Part shown: positions 28,301 to 37,635 of the stretch, one piece after another
Position numbering within the stretch: the stretch's first letter is position 1
Layout of the letters: each line of letters begins with the position of its first letter
Assembly: GCF_900109685.1 (NCBI RefSeq)
Contig: NZ_FOBB01000001.1
Location: 744,001-808,000 of the forward strand
Length of the DNA stretch: 64,000 bases
Reading direction: 5' to 3'
Source of the DNA: Chitinophaga rupis
GTDB lineage: Bacteria; Bacteroidota; Bacteroidia; Chitinophagales; Chitinophagaceae
Notes under the pieces: generated by a model
The model's input: only the letters and a program-made list of their open reading frames with translations
Database searches by the model: none
Told to the model about the DNA's origin: nothing
Made by a program: the position numbers and the translations under genes

Positions 28301-28472
28301 CTTCCCCACTGGTATAAACCCCCTTGTTTGTTCCTTTGACTTGCACCGTCACACCGGGTAAAGGGGAACCATCCTTTACATCCGTAACTTTTCCTGTGAC
28401 TGTTCGTGATTGGGCAGAAACGTGGAGAGCGCTAATGACTGTGAGAAGCCATACGAGTAGCTCTTTTTTCAT
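25323..28472 (-). CDS. SusC/RagA-family TonB-linked outer-membrane transporter (system 2)
   Basis: The 1049-residue protein has a signal peptide, a carboxypeptidase-D-like domain (VTGKVTDVKDGSPLPGV), a plug (IVVTAVGIRRTEKS, KGLQGKVAGVDI, PLIVVDGIPYNND) and a beta barrel ending in GVNLKVTF. It has no STN domain. Plug wording is closer to system 3 than to system 1, so systems 2 and 3 are probably paralogous. It is the first gene of a susC-susD-lipoprotein operon. Confidence 0.94.
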   Translation of the reverse strand: MKKELLVWLLTVISALHVSAQSRTVTGKVTDVKDGSPLPGVTVQVKGTNKGVYTSGEGTYKISVDQGATLVFSFIGYSSKEVAVGNEATISTALSADNKQLGEIVVTAVGIRRTEKSIGYSATTVKPDILVQKSEPDMLKGLQGKVAGVDIRTSQGTPGAATRISIRGNTSFYGNNEPLIVVDGIPYNNDQVTTSSQTSGGGAYSSGLSSLDPNDIASMTVLKGAAAAALYGSRASNGALVITTKSGSASRSKKGLELTYSTGLAFETVSNLPVYQNKYGAGTLFNYANANGSWGPAFGTLDSIDVWTDYKNAFPDLFPSGKVAYRAHPNNVKDLFKTGTVYENSVSVNAGDEKTAMSATASYLKQDGYVPNSSFDRGNLSIGGSTRLDMGLTVSGNFAYSRSTQVGGVFGENQVDGAASSFARNLFLARNWDLNLPYEDANGLPVSTSKAQYDNPRWSWAHNTITTTTDRYVAGLKLGYDILPWWNVSYQIGTNTNNFFRREITDIGSRAAEGKGRIIEESYQFQEIESNFLSTFTPKLKNEDFDLKVILGHNVNQRTMRSETSTGNEIVAPGIYTMANTKSVLPSTDYFRRRLWGVFGDVEFGYKQFAFLTLTGRNDWSSTLPSNNRSYFYPSVAGSFVFTQAFGIESHVLNFGKIRSSWAKVGRDADPYLLKNLFSINAPFQGQSGLIQNPSAANPNLKPEFTKDFEIGATLDFLDSRITLDAAWYSRVSTNMIANVTLPASSGFTQVIDNFGKLTNKGIELDLNIIPVKTKDLTWALHGVFTKNRSIVRELVPGLERVPLSNILTDISPYLEPGKPYGYLRGSKDYRDDQGNLLIDPSTGLLIRSTEQGMIGDPNPDFKAGFSTSLNYKGFFLNALFDWTQHGDMYSVTVSSLLGRGVTRDTEDRETARIIPGYYGDANTGKPLLNDKGEKIRNTTAVSMNEMYFGESFAINSATEWNVYDATLYTLREVTLGYDFPKSFFKKTPIGGVTLTLSGRNLWYLAPNFPKYTRFNPEANSFGNTNVQGIELSAAPTTRRFGVNLKVTF

Positions 28473-28819
28473 AGATGAGTTAGATTTTGGTTGATTAAAG
28501 CGATTAACAAGAATAATTTACGTAAAAAAATGTAATTCAGCCTTTAAAAAGTCAAAGTTTGCCGACAAAAAGTTTGTTCAAATTTTAATATTATAAATAT
28601 TTATAAATTATCACATAGGGCATTATTTGCTGTAGCAACTATGTAAATCATTAACATAGCTTTAACGACCTGGATAAATATAAGAGACCGGGTCGTGCCA
28701 AAGTTGAATTAAAAAATTTACCCATAAAAACCAGGTTTTCTTATCATGTGAGAACTTATTTTAGAAAATGAGAAAGGCTGCCGTATCCGAGCAGCCTTTC
28801 TGTTTCTATGAATATTATG
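28473..28819. other. Gene-free spacer between susCD systems 2 and 3
   Basis: This 347-bp AT-rich stretch has no gene. It holds the terminator of system 3 at its right end. I saw no clear TAnnTTTG toward susC 2; the nearest is AAACTTTG, one base off. Confidence 0.6.
28771..28801 (-). terminator. Terminator of susCD system 3
   Basis: AGAAAGGCTGC pairs exactly with GCAGCCTTTCT around a 9-base loop, 19 bases after the susD stop on the minus strand. Confidence 0.85.
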
Positions 28820-30271
28820 CTATTTCACATCCCACCACACCCGTTCTGTTAACATTTTTAATCCCGGGAAGTTACTATTCCGCGTGATCTCTGTATTCGG
28901 GTATAACATTCTTTCAGGGTACAGGCCATTGCCCAGGTTAGAAGCTTCTGACTGTACAAAGAAGTCAGGATAGCCGGTACGGCGCCATTCCGTCCATGCC
29001 TCAAAGCCCTGGTTACCGCACATGGCAAAATACTTTTGCGTAATAATGGCCTTGATCTGCGCTGTTCTGTCAGCGGGCCACTGCGCTGCTACATCCGTAA
29101 TGTAAGTACCTGGTGTAATTGCATAGGACGTAAAGCTGGCGGTAATACCCTGCTGGTATAAAGCCAGTGCATTGCCTCCCAACCAGCCACGGGCGGCAGC
29201 TTCCGCCTGCAGGAAATAACTTTCCGCTGCAGAGATCAGCTTTACAGGCGCCAACGCAGAGTTGGGATCATTAGCCCTTGCTGCTACCACGTATGAAGGG
29301 GTGGAAATAGTAGCAGTAGGCGTAGTATTATAACTGCCCTGCGGTATAGGGTTTACAATCCCTGTAGCCGGTACCGGCCTGTAGAACTTACTTACGCGCG
29401 GGTCGTGCAGCGCCAGCATGGCATTTACGCAGGTGGCGCTGGCCACCAGGTTTTGCGTTAACCCTAAACCCAGCACTTCAGCATAGAGCGGGTTTTGGTT
29501 GCCGCCCGTAGCCACATAATTAATCTTCGCATCTGCTGCCAGGAATGATTTACCGGCTAATGCGGCAATACCGGCTTTTGCTTTTACAGAATCCCTTTCT
29601 GACAAGCGCAGGTAGGCACGCAGCTTCAGCGTGTTGGCAAATGCTTCCCATTGGTCCATATCACCGCCAAAGATCAGGTCTTCATTGCCCGGTAAAAAAT
29701 CGGAGTTGTTATTGATCAGCGCCTGCCCCTGGCCAATGTACTTAAAGATGCTGTCATACACTTCCTGCTGCGTGTTATAGTGAGGGTTCAGGTTTGCATC
29801 TCCCATCAGCGCATCCGTCAGCGGCACATCTCCAAAAGCATCGGTGATCACCTGGTAATCGAACCCTTTCAGGATATAGGCTATAGCTGCATATTGCTTG
29901 TACTTTTCTATATTCCCTTGCTTGCTGATCACCTGCAGATCCTGCATGGCATCATTATACAAAATACCCCAGGGCCGGTCAAAGTTAGCGGAGTTGGGCT
30001 GGTATTGATCAATGGCTTTATACTGGGAAGAATACGGCGACTGTGTCCAGTACTGGCCCCAGATACTACCGTAGATCTGGAAGTGATTCCCCAGTACATG
30101 GGCAATAGCTGCTTGTGCGGAAGGTAATATCAGCGGCACATCCGCCTGCTCCGGCAGGTTAGGGTTATCATTTACATCCAGGAACTTTTTACAGCCGGAT
30201 GTAGATAATGCCAGTACTGCCAGCATACCAGCTACTGATTTTTTTATATAACTGTTATTTATCCATTTCAT
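28820..30271 (-). CDS. SusD-like family 2 outer-membrane lipoprotein (system 3)
   Basis: The 483-residue protein has a long signal peptide with lipobox LSTSGC near residue 27, then KKFLDVNDNPNLPEQ, as in the system 2 partner. The C-terminal half holds AAESYFLQAEAAARG and TEWRRTGYPDFF, matching the second SusD-like family. It follows susC 3 by 26 bp. Being about 90 residues shorter than the system 2 protein, it probably has a different binding surface. Confidence 0.92.
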   Translation of the reverse strand: MKWINNSYIKKSVAGMLAVLALSTSGCKKFLDVNDNPNLPEQADVPLILPSAQAAIAHVLGNHFQIYGSIWGQYWTQSPYSSQYKAIDQYQPNSANFDRPWGILYNDAMQDLQVISKQGNIEKYKQYAAIAYILKGFDYQVITDAFGDVPLTDALMGDANLNPHYNTQQEVYDSIFKYIGQGQALINNNSDFLPGNEDLIFGGDMDQWEAFANTLKLRAYLRLSERDSVKAKAGIAALAGKSFLAADAKINYVATGGNQNPLYAEVLGLGLTQNLVASATCVNAMLALHDPRVSKFYRPVPATGIVNPIPQGSYNTTPTATISTPSYVVAARANDPNSALAPVKLISAAESYFLQAEAAARGWLGGNALALYQQGITASFTSYAITPGTYITDVAAQWPADRTAQIKAIITQKYFAMCGNQGFEAWTEWRRTGYPDFFVQSEASNLGNGLYPERMLYPNTEITRNSNFPGLKMLTERVWWDVK

Positions 30272-30297
30272 GTTTGATTGTCTTTAGCTTTTAAAAC

Positions 30298-33200
30298 TTA
30301 GAAAGTGATCTTCAGGTTAGCGCCAAAATTTCTCAGGGAAGGTTGTGCAGTGTAGTCAAAACCTTGCTGGTTGGTGGCGCCGCCGGAGTTTACTTCAGGA
30401 TCTGCATACACATTTTCCTTAGCAGTCCATAAAGCCAGGTTGTTGCCGAATATGCCAATGGATGCGCCGCCGAACGGAGTTCTGTTCAGCAGGCTGGCAG
30501 GCAGGCGGTAGCTGAGACTTACTTCACGCAGCCGCACATAAGAACCATCCACTATATGCTGACCTGCAGGAATTTTATTGGTAAACCAATCCTGCGGGGA
30601 ATAGGTGTATTGCGTATTAGCACTATACTTACCCGGTTCACTTTCGTATACGGAGTTAGCCCATATCTGCGGATCACGGCCACCCACTACGGTTTCAGGC
30701 GCAGTGCCTACAAAATCCATGATGTCTTTGGTGCGGGAGTAAAATTTGTTGCCCTGCTTTGTATCGAACAATATACCAAAGCTAAACCCTTTGTAAGAAA
30801 GGTTAGCCCCGGCAGAAGCCATATACTTGGGATTAAAAGAACCCAGGTATACTGCCTGATCTGTTAACAGGGGCATCCCGTCTTCCGGGCTAATGATCAC
30901 ATGGCCCTGTGGGTCGCGCTTAATATCCTGCGCATAAAAAGTACCATAAGGTCTGCCTTTGGCAGCTACTATGCTCATACCGCTTACGCCGCCCAGTATT
31001 ACCTGGTCTACACCACCGGCAATATCCAGCACCATATTGTCATTCTTGGTGTAAGTGCCATACAGTTCCAGCGTAAATCCGGATGCGGTGCGGATAGGCG
31101 TGCCACGCAGGCTCACCTCTATTCCTTTATTTTCTACCAGGCCGGTGTTCAGTACCTTAAAGGCATAACCGGTAGTAGGCGCAATAGGCACCGGCAGTAT
31201 CTGGTCTTTAGAGCGGTTGCGGTAGTAAGAGAAGTCAACGGACAAACGGTTATCCAGGAAATTCAGCTCCGTACCTATTTCAAAGGCAGTTGTAATTTCA
31301 GGCTTCAGATCCGGGTTGCCGATCTGGTTGTCTACAGTAAAACCGGGTACGCCATTAAATGGGAAGGTGGTGTTACCAAACCCGCCGGCAATATCTGTTT
31401 TACGGTAGTAGGAGCGCAGCAGGTAAGGATTGGCATCATTACCTACCTGTGCCCAGCTGGCGCGCAGCTTACCATAGTTCAGTATATGCGTAAACGCACT
31501 GCCCTGCATTAGCTCTGTAAACACAAATGAACCGTTCACACTGGGATAGAAAAATGAATTACGTCCGGGAGGCAGGGTAGATGACCAGTCGTTACGGGCC
31601 GTAAATCCTACATACAACATATGCCGGTAATCCAGGTTCAGCTCACCATATAAACCCACCAGGCGCCGTGTCTGGCGTTCATCAAACGTATATACAGGAC
31701 CGTTACTGTTATCCAGGCTGTACCAGCCGGGTATTACCAACCCATTAGCCTGGTTGGTTTGCGTTTCCAGGGTGGTGAAATTGCGCATACGTACGTTATG
31801 GCCTACCATTAAGGAAGCGTTAAAGTCCGGGTTAAACTGCTTCCTGGCAGTTACCATCAGGTCATGCGTAATTTCACTCAGGTTATACTGGTCCAGCTCG
31901 TACTTGCCGGTGCTGCTGTTAATGTTAGCATCTGCAGAATAGTTGCCTGCATCATCTGCCGGTATTACGCTGTACTTGGGATATTTGAACTGGCGGCGGT
32001 CAGAATAAATATCCCCCCCCAATCTTTCCGTAATATCCAGCCATTCCAATGGTTTATAGGCAATGGTAAAGTTGCCGGTTACACGGTCCACATCATTAAT
32101 GTTGCGGTAATTCTTCAGCAAAAAATAAGGGCTGGTGGTATAAGCGCCATAGTAGCCGTACTGCTCATTGCCATCTGCATCAAAAATGCCACCCATACCA
32201 TAGTACGGGTTATTCAGGTCGCTCATTTTATCCAGCGGAATATCCCGTGGGGTTTGTATTACGTTGTCGTATACAGAGCCGGGGCCCTGCCCGCCCTGTA
32301 TCATGTTGCTGTTAATTTTGGTGTAGTTAACGGATACGCTGGTAGTGAATTTATTATTCAATTGTGCACTACCGTTAAAACGCACGCCGTACTTATTGTA
32401 CTTATCAGAGTTGCCGGGCATTACACCATTGGCATTCAGGCTGTTTAATGACAGGTAATAAGTAGTTTTTTCACCGGCGCCGGAAAGCGCTATGTTATTA
32501 TTGAAAGCCTTACCCAGCTCAAAGAAATTCTTTACGTTATCAGGTTGTGCTACATAAGGTTTTTTCAGACGTACACCGTTAATGGATTGTCCCCATTCTT
32601 TTTCCTGGCCGTCAAACTTGGGTCCCCAGCTAAAGTTCTCACGGGGGTCAGGTTCACCTTCACCACCTTGTCCATATTCATTCTGAAGCTCCGGCAGCTT
32701 TAATACGTTGGAGAAAGTAACGGAGCTGTTAAACGTAACCTCATTCTTTTTACCATTCAGCTTTTTACCGGTTTTGGTAGTAATGACCAGGGCGCCATTG
32801 GATGCGCGTGATCCGTACAATGAAGCGGCAGCAGGGCCTTTCAACACCGTTATAGATTCAATATCATCCGGGTTAATGTCATTACCACGGTTGCCGAAAT
32901 CTATTGAGCTGCGCGCATCGGTACCACCAGTGCGGCCATTGCTGTTACCAATAATACCGGTATTGTCAATGGGTACGCCATCTACCACCATCAGCGCCTG
33001 GTTATTACCTGCAATGGAAGAACCGCCGCGGATCACTATCCTGGAGGAACTGCCGGGCGCTGCCGCGCTGCTGGAAATATTTACACCGGCTACCTTGCCG
33101 GCCAGTGCATTCAGTGGGCTGCTTACCTGCGCTTTGGTAAGGTCTTCGTTCTTAAGGGTGGGTGCGGCATAACCTAGTGAGCTTTTATCACGCCGGATGG

Positions 33201-33534
33201 CATTAGCGGTAACCACGGTTTCTGTAAGGTGGGTTACATCCGCCTGCAATACCACGTTTATTGTGTTGGATGTTTTTAGCGCTACCTCCTGGTCTTTCAT
33301 ACCTACAGACCGGAATACAAGTGTAGCGCCTTCGGGCGCCTGAATGGTGTAGATACCATCGGGGTTAGTTACAGCACCTGTGCTGGTGCCTTTTACAATT
33401 ACGGCGGCGCCAATTACCGGCTGACCATCATCTGCTGAGGTGACCTTGCCTGTTACGGTACGGCTTTGTGCAAAAGCCTGACCGGCAAGGAACAACACTG
33501 CCAGCAGAAGAAATAGACTTTTCCTCATAAGCAT
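30298..33534 (-). CDS. SusC/RagA-family TonB-linked outer-membrane transporter (system 3)
   Basis: The 1078-residue protein (or two fewer if the second ATG is used) has a signal peptide ending at AFAQ, a carboxypeptidase-D-like domain (VTGKVTSADDGQPVIGA), a plug (VVTANAIRRDKSS, LAGKVAGVNISS, LMVVDGVPID) and a barrel ending in GANLKITF. It has no STN domain. It heads the susCD system 3 operon, preceded by a 599-bp gene-free region that separates it from the transposase-derived gene. Confidence 0.94.
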   Translation of the reverse strand: MLMRKSLFLLLAVLFLAGQAFAQSRTVTGKVTSADDGQPVIGAAVIVKGTSTGAVTNPDGIYTIQAPEGATLVFRSVGMKDQEVALKTSNTINVVLQADVTHLTETVVTANAIRRDKSSLGYAAPTLKNEDLTKAQVSSPLNALAGKVAGVNISSSAAAPGSSSRIVIRGGSSIAGNNQALMVVDGVPIDNTGIIGNSNGRTGGTDARSSIDFGNRGNDINPDDIESITVLKGPAAASLYGSRASNGALVITTKTGKKLNGKKNEVTFNSSVTFSNVLKLPELQNEYGQGGEGEPDPRENFSWGPKFDGQEKEWGQSINGVRLKKPYVAQPDNVKNFFELGKAFNNNIALSGAGEKTTYYLSLNSLNANGVMPGNSDKYNKYGVRFNGSAQLNNKFTTSVSVNYTKINSNMIQGGQGPGSVYDNVIQTPRDIPLDKMSDLNNPYYGMGGIFDADGNEQYGYYGAYTTSPYFLLKNYRNINDVDRVTGNFTIAYKPLEWLDITERLGGDIYSDRRQFKYPKYSVIPADDAGNYSADANINSSTGKYELDQYNLSEITHDLMVTARKQFNPDFNASLMVGHNVRMRNFTTLETQTNQANGLVIPGWYSLDNSNGPVYTFDERQTRRLVGLYGELNLDYRHMLYVGFTARNDWSSTLPPGRNSFFYPSVNGSFVFTELMQGSAFTHILNYGKLRASWAQVGNDANPYLLRSYYRKTDIAGGFGNTTFPFNGVPGFTVDNQIGNPDLKPEITTAFEIGTELNFLDNRLSVDFSYYRNRSKDQILPVPIAPTTGYAFKVLNTGLVENKGIEVSLRGTPIRTASGFTLELYGTYTKNDNMVLDIAGGVDQVILGGVSGMSIVAAKGRPYGTFYAQDIKRDPQGHVIISPEDGMPLLTDQAVYLGSFNPKYMASAGANLSYKGFSFGILFDTKQGNKFYSRTKDIMDFVGTAPETVVGGRDPQIWANSVYESEPGKYSANTQYTYSPQDWFTNKIPAGQHIVDGSYVRLREVSLSYRLPASLLNRTPFGGASIGIFGNNLALWTAKENVYADPEVNSGGATNQQGFDYTAQPSLRNFGANLKITF

Positions 33535-34133
33535 TGTTTAGTTTGTTGGTGATTTGTCAAGTAAAAAAATGTTAGTCCCCCGGGCCCTTACGGTGCCCGT
33601 TAGTGTAAAATGGCTTCCTTAATAACAATTCTCTTTTGGTTGCTTTGACGAGGGTATATACAATAATAACAGTATCAGTTTTGCATGGCAAAACGACGGT
33701 TGACTACCCGTTCCAATAAGCAAAGTTTCCTTGTTTCCGTTTTAATATTTCTTTAACAACCCAAAGGTAAGTTGATTGAAAAAATGGTTTAGATGTTATA
33801 ACGGGTAAATGGTAAAAAAACAAACGTATTATTCCAAATCCTATCTAGTAATCAATTGATATAAAGGCCAATGTATCGAAAATTCTACAAGATAAATATA
33901 TGGCTGCATTCTTATCAAGCTAAGAAAAAAATAAGCAAGCGATAGGAATACCGCCTGCGCTCATCAACCAAAATCTAAATCTAGATAATCCAGATTTAAA
34001 AAATTTTTCATATGTTTCAACGGGGCATACCGGTCCTCCGGGTCAATTGCTAAAACGCGGGCACACTATTATTGTGCAGGCACAAACGACCAACGGTTAT
34101 TCCATAACATTCCGTCTTAAAAAGCTTACCTTA
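33535..34133. other. Gene-free region upstream of susC 3
   Basis: It holds a GC-rich leader hairpin at 33581-33599 (CGGGC/GCCCG), a minus-strand TACCTTTG at 33769-33762, and a palindromic AAATCT...AGATTT segment near 33978. No protein gene and no terminal inverted repeats of an insertion sequence are evident. Confidence 0.55.
33762..33769 (-). promoter_or_regulatory. Candidate -7 element upstream of susC 3
   Basis: TACCTTTG on the minus strand fits TAnnTTTG and is identical to the octamer upstream of susC 1. It lies about 230 bases before the start. There is no clear -33 TTG. Confidence 0.35.
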
Positions 34134-34847
34134 TCAGGATAGATTCAGCGTATGCGTTTTCAACAGGTTCAATAAAACCTCATACAGCTCCTCGTTCCGG
34201 TGGTTATACCGGAACTCGCATTCTTTCAAATGCAGGTACACCGTATTACGGTTTAAACCTTTGAATTTAGCTAAGCGATGCTTGGTTAAACCCCAGAAAG
34301 CATCAATATCCTCTGCAGCAATTCCGTTGCTGCTGTCCCCAATGGTTGTATGCTCCAAGCGGTACAGCCGGTAATGGCCCAAATCCACCACATTATTGAA
34401 ATGGCGCAACCGTTCTGCGGTCCCGAAGGTTTCCAGCACAGAACGGCCCCTTACAATAGCATGGATCATAGCACGGCTTACATCCGGTAATATCTCCGTA
34501 TGCAGACGGTCTGCATGCCGGTAAATACCGAACACAATAGGCTTGATAGCACGGCTTACTTCCGGTTTGGCAGCTACGGCAGTATCGCTTCCATTACGAT
34601 AGTCATAATGGTCCCGACGCTCCGGCGGACTAATAACCGGTTTCACCACATGCTCTGCGGGCTGTTGCTGCTCGCAGTACCTGGCTATTTGCTGACGGAT
34701 TTTTTTTAGGTAACTGTTTACAGTTACCCGGCTTACCCCACTGATGTTGGCAATTTGGGTAGCGGTGAGATCTTCAGAGAAAAGCTTTAGGATCTCCTTA
34801 AATTTTCGCTCGGACAAGTGAGCGCCCTTTAAGTACCTGTTTTTCAT
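34134..34847 (-). CDS. Catalytically degenerate IS1595/ISXO2-type transposase, possibly domesticated
   Basis: The 237-residue frame is uninterrupted and full-length for the Bacteroidota IS1595 group. It keeps the N-terminal helix-turn-helix (residues 28-52, TATQIANISGVSRVTVNSYL), a PIVFGIYRHADRLHTEILPD core strand pair and the C-terminal HLKECEFRYNHR helix. By recalled comparison with active members, the DESYFG block is replaced by PPERRDHYDYRNG (75-86), the HSDGW aspartate by FGTAERL (141-147), and the final Glu of the NGIESFW block by Asp182. DNA binding may remain while transposition is probably lost. No flanking inverted repeats were seen. It lies between susCD system 3 and the RND exporter. 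Confidence 0.75.
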   Translation of the reverse strand: MKNRYLKGAHLSERKFKEILKLFSEDLTATQIANISGVSRVTVNSYLKKIRQQIARYCEQQQPAEHVVKPVISPPERRDHYDYRNGSDTAVAAKPEVSRAIKPIVFGIYRHADRLHTEILPDVSRAMIHAIVRGRSVLETFGTAERLRHFNNVVDLGHYRLYRLEHTTIGDSSNGIAAEDIDAFWGLTKHRLAKFKGLNRNTVYLHLKECEFRYNHRNEELYEVLLNLLKTHTLNLS

Positions 34848-35017
34848 TGAACAAGAAGGTTAGAATGGCACTCTAAACCTCCTACTTTTTAATAAGTATG
34901 TTGCCTCCTTTTATACAAGTGGTTAAATGGGTGGGATGAATGTGGTATACTAGATTATTTTAGGCAAATAGGTTATCCTGAAAGGGTATTATTTGTTGCA
35001 ACAAGTGCTAAAATGAG

Positions 35018-35047
35018 CACGTCCCGGACCCTCAAGCCCGGGACGTG
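35018..35047 (-). terminator. Terminator of the RND/MMPL exporter gene
   Basis: CACGTCCCGG pairs with CCGGGACGTG around a 10-base loop. It lies about 40 bases after the exporter's stop on the minus strand. Confidence 0.7.
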
Positions 35048-35087
35048 TTTGATTTAGCAAGCCGTCCTTGTTTAGCTACCTGCTAAA

Positions 35088-37490
35088 TTATTTTTTAGCA
35101 TCATTTAATCCCAGCTTGGAAATTTCAATATCTTTTTCTTCTTCCAGCGGATCAGCGGTTCCTTTTCGCCGCGCCTGTTTTACCAGCGCTTTTTCCATCC
35201 ACAATAACAGGGCGGGTAAAATGGTAAGATTGGTGATCATAGCCATTATCAGCGTCAGGGAAGTAAGCCAGCCCAGTGATTTGGTGCCGCCAAACTCACT
35301 GAAGCTAAAGATCATGAACCCTGCAAACAGGATCAGCGAAGTGTAAATAATGCTCAACCCTGTTTCATTAATGGTTTGCCTTACTGTGGCAGATATATCT
35401 GTACCATGGTGCGGCAGCTCCTGCTTAAAGTTCACCAGGAAACGGATGGTAACATCAATGGCTATACCCAGCGCTATACTGAATACCAGTACGGTAGATG
35501 GTTTCAGTGCAATGCCCGCCCAGCCCATTACACCGGCCGTTACCGCCAGCGGAATAATATTGGGGATCAGGGAAATCAGCAGCATACGCCAGCTGCGGAA
35601 CAGGTACAGCATACACCCGATAATAAGTATAAACGCCAGCACCACGCTTTCCATTAACCCGTTAATGATAAAGCGGCTGCCTTCCAGGAATATTACACTG
35701 GTGCCGGTAAAGGATACTTTGTACTGTGCGGTATCAAAGATCTGGTTCACTTTCGGTTTCAGGGAATCCAGCAGTATAGGCAGCCTGCGGGAGCCTACAT
35801 CGGCCATGCTTACACTAAGGCGGGCTACCTGCCGGGTGCTGTCCATAAAAGAGGCTACCAGCTTGGTAAAGTTGCTGTTGCTGCCGTTACCGCCTTTCAT
35901 GCGCAGGTAAGGAGCCAGGAAACCAATGTCAAACTGGTTGGGGATCCGGTAATTGGTGCTATCCCCATTGTAGTAGGCCTGCTTGGCAAATTTAATACCT
36001 TCCGCCACGCTCAGGGGGCGGGCAAAATCCGGCTGGGCGGCAATCAGCTGCGTTAATTCATCCAGCTTGTTCAACGTTTGCAGCCCTATTACGCCGTTCT
36101 TCTTTTTCGTATCTACAGTGATCTCCAGCGGCATTACCCCGCGGAAATTCTGCTCAAAAAATTTCAGGTCAGTATATAAACGGTCGCTCTTGGGAATATC
36201 ATCCAGCATATAGGCTTCCGGCCGCAGGCGCAGCATGCCCAATACTGCCATTACCACCATTACCAGGGTTACCAGGTACACCCAGGGACGGTATTTGAAC
36301 ACCAGGATATTTAACAGGTTCAGCACCGCTTTAAAGGAACGGTTCTCCAGGTAGCTGGTATGCTTGGTTTTAGGCGGCGGTAAATAGCTGAGTACTGCCG
36401 GCAGGAAAATAAAGGAGATCAGGAAAATGAACATAATGTTCGATCCTGCTACCACGCCAAACTCTTTCAGCAGCGGGCTTTTGGTAAAGTAAAACACACC
36501 AAAGCCAATAGCCGCCGTAATGTTGGTGAATAAGGTTACAATGCCCATGCGCTGTATCATGCGCACCAGGGCCTCTGTTTTATTATTATTCTTCGCGTAC
36601 TCCGTATGGTACTTATTCAAAAAGTACACACAGTTAGGAATGCCAATTACCACGATCAGGGGCGGAATTAAGGCGGTTAGCAGCGTGATCTTGTAACCGC
36701 ATAATTCAATAGTAGCTACAGACCATATTACGCCAATAGCCACTACTATCATGGACATCAACACTGCGCTGAAAGAGCGGAAGAACGCCAGTAATATCAG
36801 CGCTGTAAGTATAAAGGAAAGCTTCAGGAACAGCCGCATTTCATCGGCTACCTTGGTGGCCATAATGGTGCGGATAAGCGGTAAGCCGCTCAGGCGCACC
36901 TGCGTGTTATGCTTTTTGCCAAATGCATCGGCTATTCTCATGATCTCACTTACCACGCCTATACGTTTGGCGGAGTTCATCACATCCTTATTAATGCGGA
37001 TGGCCATCAGGTAGGCATGTGTATCGGGATTATATAACAGCCCCTGGTAAAAAGGCAAGGACCGGAACACATTTGCCAGGCTATCCATATCAGCGGCAGC
37101 TACATGATCAGGGAATGCCTGTACCACCATTAGCTTGTGCGTACTGTCATTCTTCACCAGGTTCACGGCAGCGGGTACACTCAGTATGTTCTCTACTGCA
37201 CTAACCTTTTTAATATCCTTATTCAGCTGCACATAATCATTAAAGAACTGCGGTGTAAAAAAATCTTTGTTCTGCACGCCCAATACCATCATGTTACCAT
37301 CTTCGCCAAACTGCTCATGAAAATGCTGGTAAGTAATAAATTCAGGATTATCCCTTGGTATGGCGCTGCCGTATTCATAGGATAGCTGTACTTTGCTGGC
37401 ATAATACGCCATAACTGCGGTGCCGGCAAATAGTAATAACAATAAAGGTAAGCGGAACTTTAACACCCAACCTGCTAAGCGTTGCCACAT
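35088..37490 (-). CDS. RND/MMPL-family exporter
   Basis: The 800-residue protein has two repeats of one membrane segment, a large periplasmic domain and about five clustered membrane segments. It starts MWQRLAGWVLKFRLPLLLLLF; the second repeat ends with IALGIAIDVTIRFLVNFKQE and SIIYTSLILFAGF. The family moves lipids or hydrophobic molecules across the inner membrane. An upstream in-frame ATG would add 56 unlike residues. It is divergent from porZ, and the substrate is not predictable. Confidence 0.88.
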   Translation of the reverse strand: MWQRLAGWVLKFRLPLLLLLFAGTAVMAYYASKVQLSYEYGSAIPRDNPEFITYQHFHEQFGEDGNMMVLGVQNKDFFTPQFFNDYVQLNKDIKKVSAVENILSVPAAVNLVKNDSTHKLMVVQAFPDHVAAADMDSLANVFRSLPFYQGLLYNPDTHAYLMAIRINKDVMNSAKRIGVVSEIMRIADAFGKKHNTQVRLSGLPLIRTIMATKVADEMRLFLKLSFILTALILLAFFRSFSAVLMSMIVVAIGVIWSVATIELCGYKITLLTALIPPLIVVIGIPNCVYFLNKYHTEYAKNNNKTEALVRMIQRMGIVTLFTNITAAIGFGVFYFTKSPLLKEFGVVAGSNIMFIFLISFIFLPAVLSYLPPPKTKHTSYLENRSFKAVLNLLNILVFKYRPWVYLVTLVMVVMAVLGMLRLRPEAYMLDDIPKSDRLYTDLKFFEQNFRGVMPLEITVDTKKKNGVIGLQTLNKLDELTQLIAAQPDFARPLSVAEGIKFAKQAYYNGDSTNYRIPNQFDIGFLAPYLRMKGGNGSNSNFTKLVASFMDSTRQVARLSVSMADVGSRRLPILLDSLKPKVNQIFDTAQYKVSFTGTSVIFLEGSRFIINGLMESVVLAFILIIGCMLYLFRSWRMLLISLIPNIIPLAVTAGVMGWAGIALKPSTVLVFSIALGIAIDVTIRFLVNFKQELPHHGTDISATVRQTINETGLSIIYTSLILFAGFMIFSFSEFGGTKSLGWLTSLTLIMAMITNLTILPALLLWMEKALVKQARRKGTADPLEEEKDIEISKLGLNDAKK

Positions 37491-37594
37491 AAGGAATTTT
37501 TCATTTTTGTAAATGGCGTAAAGGTAAATAAATAATTTACTAATTTGTTGGTGTGACCGTGTTGCAAATTGGCTAATGATAACGTCATCAGGCT

Positions 37595-37602
37595 TACATT
37601 TG
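37595..37602 (+). promoter_or_regulatory. Candidate -7 element of porZ
   Basis: TACATTTG matches TAnnTTTG and lies 34 bases before the chosen porZ start. It sits inside an array of TTTGCACATT words, so it may be a chance product of that word. Confidence 0.25.
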
Positions 37603-37635
37603 CACATTCGCACATTTGCAAATCCGCACCGTATA

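Noticed and set aside
17340..33534. Polysaccharide-utilisation locus
   Set aside because: SusC and SusD pairs alone do not show this; no carbohydrate-active enzyme or regulator is adjacent.
34848..35017. Left terminal inverted repeat of an insertion sequence
   Set aside because: I could not find matching inverted ends on both sides of the transposase-like gene, nor a target-site duplication.
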